64,000 bases of DNA. It comes from Spirosoma aureum (lineage in GTDB: Bacteria; Bacteroidota; Bacteroidia; Cytophagales; Spirosomataceae). A program made the position numbers and the translations under genes. Positions 35,467-42,404 of the stretch are shown here, one piece after another; positions within the stretch are counted from its first letter, which is position 1, and every line of letters starts with the position of its first letter. The notes below the pieces were generated by a model. It was given only the letters and a program-made list of their open reading frames with translations. It was not told the origin of the DNA and ran no database searches. The DNA lies in NCBI RefSeq assembly GCF_011604685.1, contig NZ_CP050063.1, forward strand, positions 2,068,501-2,132,500, read 5' to 3'.

Positions 35467-38400
35467 ATGCCTGTTGTTCAGCTTTTTATGGGATTGCTCA
35501 TGGCCCTCATGACGTATGCTTCACGGGGGCAGTCGTCGTTTGTGGTCGAGACAATCGGATTACGGCAGGGCTTGCCAGCTTCCGATATCCGGGCTTTGTT
35601 TCGCGATGCAAAGGGTTATCTCTGGCTCGGAACCGACATTGGCCTGGTCCGTTACGACGGGTTCCGATTCGAGACCATCAGTGTTTCGCAGGAGGGGCGC
35701 TGGCTTGGGGTCGTAAACGCGCTTGCTGAAGACAAGGACGGTCAGCTTTGGGTCGGAACAGAGGATGGGTTATTCGTTGTCAGGAATGGAGCCGCTAATG
35801 CCGTTAAAAGCCTGCAAACGGACCGGTTTCTTCGGATGAACTGCCTGATTTTCGATAAACAGCAGAATTTATGGTGCGGAACCAGCAGCGGAGCGTATTT
35901 GATAGATCAGTCTGATCTTCAGAAGATTGCCCGTAAACCCGCTATTGCTATCCAACCCAAACCCCTTCCCGGTTACGAAAATTTAGTGCCCGAATTTGCC
36001 CATCAACGCGTGTTTACGCTGGCTTTCGATGAAAAAGGGCGGTTATACGCAGGAGCCAACTATGGCTTGTTTCGCTACGAAAAAGGGAAGCAGGTAGAGC
36101 GTTTGTGGCCCAACCAGCACCGAAAGGTCGAAATTCAGGCGCTGGCCGTTCGGTCGTCGGACGATCTTGTCTTTACAACCTTCGACCCTCTGGGTTATAT
36201 CCGACTTCATAACGGCAACGAAGAGCGGTTTTTCCCCAATATTTATTCCACCGATGTAGTATATCAGGCTAACCAGTTCTGGTATTTGTCGTATGGGTTA
36301 CATCGGCAAGGTCCAGCCGATAACCACCCAATTTCGGTATTGGACCTGTACGAGAAAACCAGTAGCAGCTTCAACAAGCTTTATATCGACAGGGAAGGTA
36401 TTTTTTGGGTAGCGACTAATGAAGGACTTCTCAAAATCCGACGTTCTTTTTTTGAGCGAATACCACTACCAAAATCCGTAAGTGGAAGCGAAATTAACGG
36501 GTTTGGTGTGTATGATAACGACTTACTGGTTGGCGCACATCATGGTCGTGTGTTTATATGGGAACGCGACACGCTGAAAAAAATGCTGGCGGGCCTGGCA
36601 CCGATTGCTGGTGTGAGCGCCATTAAACAGGACAGCCATCGAACACTCTGGTTGGCAACCACCTATCAGGGGCTCTTCTCATTTAACGGCCGGCAAACCC
36701 GTCGCTACACCTTTGCCGACGGACTGATCAACGAAGCTTTCAATGCTATTATTCCGGGTAAATCAGGTACGTTATGGGCTGTAGGCGATGTGGGTATTAC
36801 GCGAATTGTTTATGACAGTACGACCAATCGATACCGGCTTCAATTTTACGAGCATAAAGTAAACCGCTATAAATTCACGATCTTTTTTTCGGGGCTGGAA
36901 ACACCCGACGGCACGCTCTGGCTTGCCAGCGACTTTGGGCTGGTATCATTTCGAAATGGCCAGTTTCGGAACCATCTGCTGACGGTTAACCAAACCACCG
37001 TTCGGTCTATCCGGAAAATTGTACAGGATAAAAACGGCCAAATCTGGCTGGCAACCGAGGGGAGCGGGCTGTTGCGGGGCGAAGTGAAGAACGGGCAGTT
37101 TACGCTTAACCGTCAATATACACAGCAGGATGGGCTGCCTTCAAATTCGTTTAGTGATCTGCTTGTCGATAGCAGCGGGCGAATCTGGGCCGCTGCAACC
37201 ACGGCTCTCACCTGTCTGTCAATCAATGGACCGGCAGAGCAAATCCAGAATTTTGACTATAAAGATGGGTTTTTCAGCGAATCGTTTCTGAACCCCCATT
37301 TAATTGAATACCCGGTTGGTACACTTTGGGTTGGTAGTACGGAGGGATTACTGCGGTTAAGTCTGAACAAATTACAACCTCAGCGCCCTGCGTTATCGGT
37401 ATTGATAACCGATGTTCGGCTTCGGGATGAATCCAGCCATGTTGGGGTAGCAGCAGGCAAGCCAGGTAATCTACTCAGTGATACGTCCGGAATTCGGCAG
37501 CTTTCCTCCTCGCAGAATGCGCTGACGTTTCGTTTTGCGCTCCTGAGTTTGGCCAATCCGGGTTTTAATCGGTATCGTTACCGACTCGATGGGGCGGAAT
37601 CGACCTGGCGAAATACCTCCGGAAGCGAAAGTACAGTTACTTATTCAGGCTTGAAACCTGGCCATTATACGTTTTCCGTTCGAGGGACATCGGCCAGTGG
37701 GATTTGGAGTAAAACGGCTTCGTTTTCCTTTGATGTACTGCCTCCATTCTGGCAACGCGGGTGGTTTCTGATTTTGCTGGCTATTGGTCTGGCAACGGGA
37801 ATCTGGCTATTGATCCGATTTCGGGAGAGACGGATCAAGCAGCAGGAAACGGAACGAAGCCGCCTGGCGCAGTTGATCGCCGAGCTCGAAACGCGGGCCA
37901 TACGCGCTCAGATGAATCCGCATTTTATTTTCAATTGCCTCAATTCGATTCAGGAATGCATTCTGGCCGATGATACGGATACGGCATATCGCTATTTGTC
38001 GAAATTCTCCCGGCTTTTGCGCATGGTACTGGAAGAATCGGCCCGGAACATTCATTCATTACAACACGAACTGGATTTGATTCGCCTGTATCTCGAACTG
38101 GAAGCACTCCGGTTCGAGCAGCCGCTGCACTACGCGATCGACGTTGATTCTGAAGTAGATACGCATAATTGGCAAGTGCCTTCGTTGATTTTTCAGCCTC
38201 TGGTTGAAAATGCGATCTGGCATGGCCTGGTTCAGCAGACTGGCCCACGAAAACTCCGGATTTCCATCTGTCATGATGGTCCTAACCGGCTATTGTCCGT
38301 AATTGACGATAACGGTGTAGGCCGAAAAAAAGCATCAGAAAGCCGGAAAACAGTATATGGGACCTCGCAGGGGTTAAAGCTGGTTGCCGAACGAATAACA

Positions 38401-38574
38401 CTGCTCGAAAAGAGTGGCTGGGGACAGGGCAGCCTACAGATCGACGACCTGACCGACGCTACAGGTGAGCCAGGGGGAACGCGGGTAAGCGTATGGTTAC
38501 CCATCATTACAGAACTATCTCTTCGTACCAAATTCACTCATATTGCTAATCATGTACAAAGCACTGGTCATTGA
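35467..38574 (+). CDS. Propeller-type sensor histidine kinase (Reg_prop, Y_Y_Y, LytS-type)
   Basis: One-piece membrane sensor of about 1035 aa. A signal segment (LFMGLLMALMTYASRGQS) leads into two periplasmic beta-propellers built of about a dozen Reg_prop repeats (GYLWLGTDIGLVRYDG, GQLWVGTEDGLF, GTLWLASDFGLVSF, GQIWLATEGSGLL). A Y_Y_Y domain (YRYRLDGAESTWR) precedes one transmembrane helix near residue 770. The cytosolic part is a His_kinase (LytS/YehU) domain with QMNPHFIFNCLNS near residue 817 and an ATPase domain (VENAIWHGL, IDDNGVGRKK). ATG at 35467 is chosen; the frame is open back to ATG 35308 but that part looks non-coding and would overlap the promoter. It overlaps its LytTR regulator gene. 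Confidence 0.88.
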   Translation: MPVVQLFMGLLMALMTYASRGQSSFVVETIGLRQGLPASDIRALFRDAKGYLWLGTDIGLVRYDGFRFETISVSQEGRWLGVVNALAEDKDGQLWVGTEDGLFVVRNGAANAVKSLQTDRFLRMNCLIFDKQQNLWCGTSSGAYLIDQSDLQKIARKPAIAIQPKPLPGYENLVPEFAHQRVFTLAFDEKGRLYAGANYGLFRYEKGKQVERLWPNQHRKVEIQALAVRSSDDLVFTTFDPLGYIRLHNGNEERFFPNIYSTDVVYQANQFWYLSYGLHRQGPADNHPISVLDLYEKTSSSFNKLYIDREGIFWVATNEGLLKIRRSFFERIPLPKSVSGSEINGFGVYDNDLLVGAHHGRVFIWERDTLKKMLAGLAPIAGVSAIKQDSHRTLWLATTYQGLFSFNGRQTRRYTFADGLINEAFNAIIPGKSGTLWAVGDVGITRIVYDSTTNRYRLQFYEHKVNRYKFTIFFSGLETPDGTLWLASDFGLVSFRNGQFRNHLLTVNQTTVRSIRKIVQDKNGQIWLATEGSGLLRGEVKNGQFTLNRQYTQQDGLPSNSFSDLLVDSSGRIWAAATTALTCLSINGPAEQIQNFDYKDGFFSESFLNPHLIEYPVGTLWVGSTEGLLRLSLNKLQPQRPALSVLITDVRLRDESSHVGVAAGKPGNLLSDTSGIRQLSSSQNALTFRFALLSLANPGFNRYRYRLDGAESTWRNTSGSESTVTYSGLKPGHYTFSVRGTSASGIWSKTASFSFDVLPPFWQRGWFLILLAIGLATGIWLLIRFRERRIKQQETERSRLAQLIAELETRAIRAQMNPHFIFNCLNSIQECILADDTDTAYRYLSKFSRLLRMVLEESARNIHSLQHELDLIRLYLELEALRFEQPLHYAIDVDSEVDTHNWQVPSLIFQPLVENAIWHGLVQQTGPRKLRISICHDGPNRLLSVIDDNGVGRKKASESRKTVYGTSQGLKLVAERITLLEKSGWGQGSLQIDDLTDATGEPGGTRVSVWLPIITELSLRTKFTHIANHVQSTGH

Positions 38575-39295
38575 CGACGAGCCCAGGGCCTGCCATGTGC
38601 TGGAAATACTGGTTCAGAAACACTTACCCGAAATTACCACGTTTGCCAAAGCAACCCGCCCTGACGAAGGCATAGCACTTATTCAGCGCTTGAAACCGAA
38701 TCTGATTTTTCTGGATGTGGAGATGCCGCTGATGAATGGGTTCGATGTGCTGAATGCCGTTGATGAATGGGATTTTGACATTATTTTCACGACAGCCTAT
38801 CACCGGTTTGCCTTGCAGGCCATCAAAGTCAGTGCACTGGATTACCTGCTAAAACCAATTGACGTCGATGATCTGCGTATTGCATTCGATAAGTTTCTGC
38901 ACCGACAGTTACATCAAGTGCCACGTAAGGTGTTGATTCAGAATTTGGTAGGTAATCTGAATGCGCCCACAATCCAGCAGCATAAATTACCCGTCTCAAC
39001 GACCGAAGGCATTCATATGCTGCCCATAGCCGAGATTATTCGTTGCGAAGCGGATTCAAACTATACGTTCCTGTATATGACTGGGAATCGTCGTTTTTGT
39101 GCTTCCCGTACGCTGAAAGAGTTTGAAATCATGTTGAAAGAGCACGATTTTGTTCGAGTGCATAAATCTCATCTGGTCAATATGCAGTTTGTGACGCTCA
39201 TTGGGCGGGATGGTACGGTCAACTTAAACGATGGAACCGCCATTACGATGTCGCGACGGATACGCCAGAACCTGTTTACCCGATCAGGAGACTGA
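38552..39295 (+). CDS. LytTR response regulator
   Basis: 247 aa. The receiver domain has the acidic pair VIDDEP near residue 7, phospho-Asp in LIFLDVEMPLMNGF near residue 54, and Lys in YLLKPID near 104. The C-terminal LytTR DNA-binding domain follows (IIRCEADSNYTFLYM, FVRVHKSHLVNMQF). It starts at ATG 38552 inside the end of the kinase gene (23-bp overlap), so the two are translationally coupled cognate partners. Its likely targets include the divergent promoter with tandem palindromes. Confidence 0.93.
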   Translation: MYKALVIDDEPRACHVLEILVQKHLPEITTFAKATRPDEGIALIQRLKPNLIFLDVEMPLMNGFDVLNAVDEWDFDIIFTTAYHRFALQAIKVSALDYLLKPIDVDDLRIAFDKFLHRQLHQVPRKVLIQNLVGNLNAPTIQQHKLPVSTTEGIHMLPIAEIIRCEADSNYTFLYMTGNRRFCASRTLKEFEIMLKEHDFVRVHKSHLVNMQFVTLIGRDGTVNLNDGTAITMSRRIRQNLFTRSGD

Positions 39296-39322
39296 TTGCC
39301 AGGGTATTTTCCGGCAATAAAT

Positions 39323-39919
39323 TTAGTGATTTCCCCGATGAAGAGTAACCGTAACGTTCTTGCTGAAACGCGGATCGGCGCTGTTCGAATAACTTGAGCC
39401 ATCTTTCTGGAAATAGCTGAACCGTAGCGTTAAGGTCATCGCATCCGTTTCCCAACGACCCTGTTCGATGTCGTTGATGTAAAAATTAGGCACCACATGA
39501 TACTTCGCATCAACTGGGCCAAAGTGCATCGTAAACAGATGATAGTCGTCTTTATTGACACTCCCATTGATTCTATACTCTTCCCGGCCAAGCTTACTCG
39601 TTACGGTGGCCAGACCATCGAATGCCTGCTTATTAGAACGGGATCGACGCCTGCGCTTTTTAAACGCCTTATTCCAACGCTCATCGTCGGTTACGGGTAC
39701 GTCGATAGTAAGGGTGAGATTCTTCGATAGGCCATCTGGATCGTTAAAAGAACCCTGCCAGTGGCCGACCAAAAGCGGTTCGGTGTCGCTGTAGGCCCAG
39801 GGACGTTGGTAACGATCAAAAAATTTTCCTCCATAGAAACGAATACCACCCCAGACCAAACCGATCAGGAACAGCCCTGCCAGAACAGTCAGACAACCCA
39901 AAGGCTTTTTCATGGGCAT
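39323..39919 (-). CDS. Membrane-anchored protein of unknown function
   Basis: 198 aa with one N-terminal hydrophobic helix (GCLTVLAGLFLIGLVWGG) and a ~165-residue beta-rich exported part. The segment LLVGHWQGSFNDPDG looks like the start of a lipocalin/beta-sandwich domain, and there is an unusual Lys/Arg run (KKRRRRSRS) near residue 95. No family recognised. ATG at 39919 or 39913. Its start is 6 bp after the stop of the next exported protein gene on this strand, so they are probably one unit. Confidence 0.7.
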   Translation of the reverse strand: MPMKKPLGCLTVLAGLFLIGLVWGGIRFYGGKFFDRYQRPWAYSDTEPLLVGHWQGSFNDPDGLSKNLTLTIDVPVTDDERWNKAFKKRRRRSRSNKQAFDGLATVTSKLGREEYRINGSVNKDDYHLFTMHFGPVDAKYHVVPNFYINDIEQGRWETDAMTLTLRFSYFQKDGSSYSNSADPRFSKNVTVTLHRGNH

Positions 39920-39925
39920 ACGTTT

Positions 39926-40387
39926 CTAAATCCGCTCATAAACCGTCGTTAGCCGTTCCGCTTTTGTCGGATTAGGCGATTTCGGATTGTCGGCATAGGT
40001 GAATACCCAGGTCATGGTACGGCCCTGCATACTAACATCATACACAGCCTCGGGAAATTCCTTCATTGACGATGTAACGGTTATTTTCCGGCCACTTATT
40101 GACCAGTGCGCATCGACGCTCATTGATTCGATGGTCTTTTTCATTGATCCGCAGGCATCGGGAACATTTGTTTTCATTTTTCCATCACTCATAAATGTAT
40201 AAGTAACGTCTTTGGTACAGGGCATGCTACGCGTCATCATTTGCATCATGTCGGTTGCTTTGCCATTACTTTCGACCAGGGTCATTGCCGTACGTTTCCA
40301 GGTGCCAGCTACACCACCGACACGAGGAGCAAACGCAGGTCGGAAGGCTGTTGCGATCAGAATTAACAGGATAAATGAGCGATACAT
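39926..40387 (-). CDS. Small exported lipocalin-like protein
   Basis: About 153 aa. Signal peptide (SFILLILIATAFRPAFA) followed by VAGTWKRTAM and alternating beta strands (YTFMSDGKMKTN, HWSISGRKITVTSS, RTMTWVFTYA) typical of small lipocalin-like domains of Bacteroidota. Two Cys (near residues 60 and 79) might form a disulfide. Ligand unknown. ATG at 40387 is preferred; the upstream TTG is only three codons earlier. Confidence 0.7.
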   Translation of the reverse strand: MYRSFILLILIATAFRPAFAPRVGGVAGTWKRTAMTLVESNGKATDMMQMMTRSMPCTKDVTYTFMSDGKMKTNVPDACGSMKKTIESMSVDAHWSISGRKITVTSSMKEFPEAVYDVSMQGRTMTWVFTYADNPKSPNPTKAERLTTVYERI

Positions 40388-40418
40388 ACGGGTCAATGGT
40401 TTCGGTCTTAGTCGGTAT

Positions 40419-40505
40419 TTAGAGAAAAATCAATAACAAGCCCAGAAGGCCAGCCAGGAATAAGCATAGCCATTCGATGAGTTGCTGGCGCATGGGCCGT
40501 TTCAT
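40419..40505 (-). CDS. Candidate 28-aa single-helix membrane peptide
   Basis: ATG at 40505 to TAA at 40419. A short basic/polar start (MKRPMRQQ) is followed by one hydrophobic helix (LIEWLCLFLAGLLGLLLIFL), an ideal single-span membrane peptide with positive-inside charge. It lies 31 bp upstream of the lipocalin-like gene on the same strand and just downstream of a 50-bp repeated hairpin element. No family is known to me; chance occurrence cannot be excluded. Confidence 0.4.
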   Translation of the reverse strand: MKRPMRQQLIEWLCLFLAGLLGLLLIFL

Positions 40506-40530
40506 AGGTAGGTAGTTTATACCTGAAAAG

Positions 40531-40580
40531 TAAATCGCCGTTTAGCACCGGGCAAAAGCCCCTGCGCAAACGGCGGTTAC
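40531..40580. repeat. Intergenic 50-bp repeat, copy A
   Basis: Aligns without gaps to 41641-41690 at 35 of 50 positions, sharing TAAATCGC, GCAAAA and GCAAACGGCG. This copy forms a hairpin: CGCCGTTT (40536-40543) pairs with AAACGGCG (40568-40575), and an inner GGGC-AAAA-GCCC pairs at 40550-40561. It lies 26 bp upstream of the 28-aa frame. Confidence 0.55.
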
Positions 40581-40750
40581 TATTTAGCGAAGTGCGATTT
40601 TTCTTGATATTCAGAGAATTTGTTTACAAAATTGACGATTAATAAATAGTCGTTTTGCCGCCTGTTTATCGGAAATGCTATGAAAAGAATTGGTCTGTAA
40701 ATTATTGACTGTCAATATGATTATGTCTGTTTCGCTGGTGTTGGAAAAAC

Positions 40751-41218
40751 TTAATAGGTAAACATGCGGTCGCTGTCTGTCGCTAGCCGAACCAGTACCG
40801 TTGGCATCGCAAATTCAGCGGGTTTTCCGGCAATGTCCGCATCAGCAAGTCCCCGTGCTTTCGATGACATACCTGATAAATAGAATCGGCCACCTCCTTT
40901 CGCGATGGCTTCATAATGTTCGCGGAGCTTGCCTGTACCCAACCCGACAACCTTATCCATCTCTGCATCTTTCAGCAGCGTAACGGCATCGCCCGCCAGA
41001 AAGAGCGTAACGGTGTGACCTTCATCGATAGCGGTCTTCGCCACCAGAAAACCCAGTGCAGCCTTCGTTGCGTTTTCTGGACCACAGGTAATATGTATCA
41101 GGAATTTCATCTTCTTGGCGGTTGTCGGTGTGGAACTAGTTGTGGATGTCTGAGCCTGACCTGTTGCACAGGCCAGGAGGAACCAGAGGGCGATAAATAA
41201 ACAGCTTTTGTTGCGCAT
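40751..41218 (-). CDS. Exported DsrE-family protein
   Basis: 155 aa with a signal peptide (CLFIALWFLLACATGQAQ) and a DsrE/DsrF-like domain: KFLIHITCGPENATKAALGF, then VTLFLAGDAVTLLKD and RFYLSGMSSKARG. One Cys (in ITCGPEN) lies near the N-terminal strand. The family includes sulfur-carrier and small flavodoxin-like proteins, but most exported members are uncharacterised. It follows the DUF1059 gene by 23 bp and is probably co-transcribed with it. Confidence 0.82.
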   Translation of the reverse strand: MRNKSCLFIALWFLLACATGQAQTSTTSSTPTTAKKMKFLIHITCGPENATKAALGFLVAKTAIDEGHTVTLFLAGDAVTLLKDAEMDKVVGLGTGKLREHYEAIAKGGGRFYLSGMSSKARGLADADIAGKPAEFAMPTVLVRLATDSDRMFTY

Positions 41219-41241
41219 GATCGTTCGGTTTCGCCTGGTTA

Positions 41242-41412
41242 CTATGCTTCATGAATCAGTGGTTTGATCTGCTCGGCCATCTCCGGAGTGACCATCACCT
41301 GATGCGCATCCAGAGCGTGTTGTGCCGCTAATTGCAATACTTCGGCTTCGCTTTCAGCCTGGATAATTCCAGGGCAATCGAATCCAACATCTTTACAGCG
41401 TAGTTCTTTCAT
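41242..41412 (-). CDS. DUF1059 small protein (56 aa)
   Basis: A complete short gene. ATG 41412 to TAG 41242 encodes MKELRCKDVGFDCPGII near the N-terminus, with the two Cys of the DUF1059 pattern (CKD-x4-DCP), then a helical region (EAEVLQLAAQHALDAH) and TPEMAEQI. Length and motif order match the family (about 55-60 aa, function unknown, often next to stress genes). It lies 23 bp upstream of the DsrE gene and downstream of a strong double hairpin. Confidence 0.8.
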   Translation of the reverse strand: MKELRCKDVGFDCPGIIQAESEAEVLQLAAQHALDAHQVMVTPEMAEQIKPLIHEA

Positions 41413-41450
41413 GATCGTGTGAATTTTTTAGGTTAAATGGACTATAAAAA

Positions 41451-41527
41451 CAAAAGCTTCAGAGTAGTTGAGGCTTTTGTATAGAGTCGTGCTACGGTTC
41501 GGAACCGTAGCACGACTCTATACAAAA
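41451..41527. terminator. Two overlapping hairpins, one with 26-bp perfect arms
   Basis: Arms 41475-41500 and 41502-41527 are exact reverse complements around a single G, so the actual loop is formed by the central TTCGGAA. A second, weaker hairpin (CAAAAGC-TTCA at 41451 with TTGAGGCTTTTG ending at 41479) shares bases with the first, so both cannot form fully together. They lie upstream of the DUF1059-DsrE unit and about 250 bp past the stop of the 147-aa gene. Terminator of that gene or a regulatory leader are both possible. Confidence 0.65.
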
Positions 41528-41640
41528 ATCTTCAGTTAACTGGCAAGCCAAAAGATGATATTCTTTAAAAAAGTTAGCTAAGATTTTCAGTTAATGAGCT
41601 GATAGGCAGCGTAAAGGAAACGAGAATAATGAGTCCAAGC

Positions 41641-41690
41641 TAAATCGCTGGTTGTCGAAAAGCAAAAACCTTTGAGCAAACGGCGATTAT
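41641..41690. repeat. Intergenic 50-bp repeat, copy B
   Basis: Second copy of the element at 40531-40580, same orientation, 70 percent identical without gaps. The hairpin is weaker here (TCGCTGGTT with AAACGGCGA) but inner AAAG/CTTT pairing is kept. The rest of 41413-41778 holds the overlapping hairpins and no gene. Confidence 0.5.
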
Positions 41691-41778
41691 AGACCTGGAC
41701 TCGCCTGTTCTGGGAGATATTGTGTGGATAGAATCGGAAAGCAATCGTTATGTCAAGAAAATGAAACTCAATAGCCGT

Positions 41779-42222
41779 TTAATCCTTTGATTGAGTAAGT
41801 CGGTAATCTTTGTAATTCTTCTCAATAATAGCGTCCTTAAACAGCTTGAAATACTCGCTGGCTTTGGGTTCGCCATATTCTTTCTTCAGCAACGACTCAA
41901 TGCCATAATCGGCCCCTTTAATCACTGGGTCCATGATGAACAGGTAGGCATACGACCCGTCGGGCTCTGGCTTGGTGGGATGCATAACGCGCGTCTGTTT
42001 GAATATTTTCTGTTCAGCCGCCGATAAATTTTTGGCGCCGGGCCAGAAAATTTCGTGAATGAATCGTTCGTACTGGGCACGTTTGTTAGCCTTGACCGGA
42101 TAGGCAATCACCCAAACCGTTTCATTCGGTTTGGCAACGGTGCGTGTGCTCTGGCTCAGGGCAGGTATACTGATCAGGGCGATGAGGCAGCAAATCAGAG
42201 ATAAACGTAAAGAATAGAGCAT
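41779..42222 (-). CDS. Small exported protein of unknown function
   Basis: 147 aa with a signal peptide (LRLSLICCLIALISIPALSQS). The mature part (VWVIAYPVKANKRAQYERFIHEIFWP) has the beta-alpha-beta look of a dimeric alpha/beta-barrel (ABM-like) domain, where a strand starting with a Val/Tyr run is followed by a helix. This is a weak structural guess. Divergent from the second propeller kinase gene. Confidence 0.65.
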   Translation of the reverse strand: MLYSLRLSLICCLIALISIPALSQSTRTVAKPNETVWVIAYPVKANKRAQYERFIHEIFWPGAKNLSAAEQKIFKQTRVMHPTKPEPDGSYAYLFIMDPVIKGADYGIESLLKKEYGEPKASEYFKLFKDAIIEKNYKDYRLTQSKD

Positions 42223-42312
42223 AGTATTTAGTTCAAGGAAGAATGTTAATTGATTAACTAAAGATACGTACTGAATTGCCTGTAAATTTCACTGACTTTT
42301 CAGTTGTATTCT

Positions 42313-42334
42313 ATCCCCCGAAAGGGGGATTTTT
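42313..42334 (+). terminator. Short GC hairpin with GAAA loop and T tract in the kinase leader
   Basis: ATCCCCC (42313-42319) pairs with GGGGGAT (42324-42330) around a GAAA tetraloop and is followed by TTTTA. This is an intrinsic-terminator shape on the plus strand, placed 70 bp before the kinase ATG, where no upstream plus-strand gene ends. It may attenuate the kinase gene or be a protein-binding palindrome. Confidence 0.45.
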
Positions 42335-42404
42335 AGTGCCCTTTCTGTCGTGTACTTTCGTAGTAATCAGTGAACACGGTTTCTTAATGCCTAAGCACAT
42401 CACC

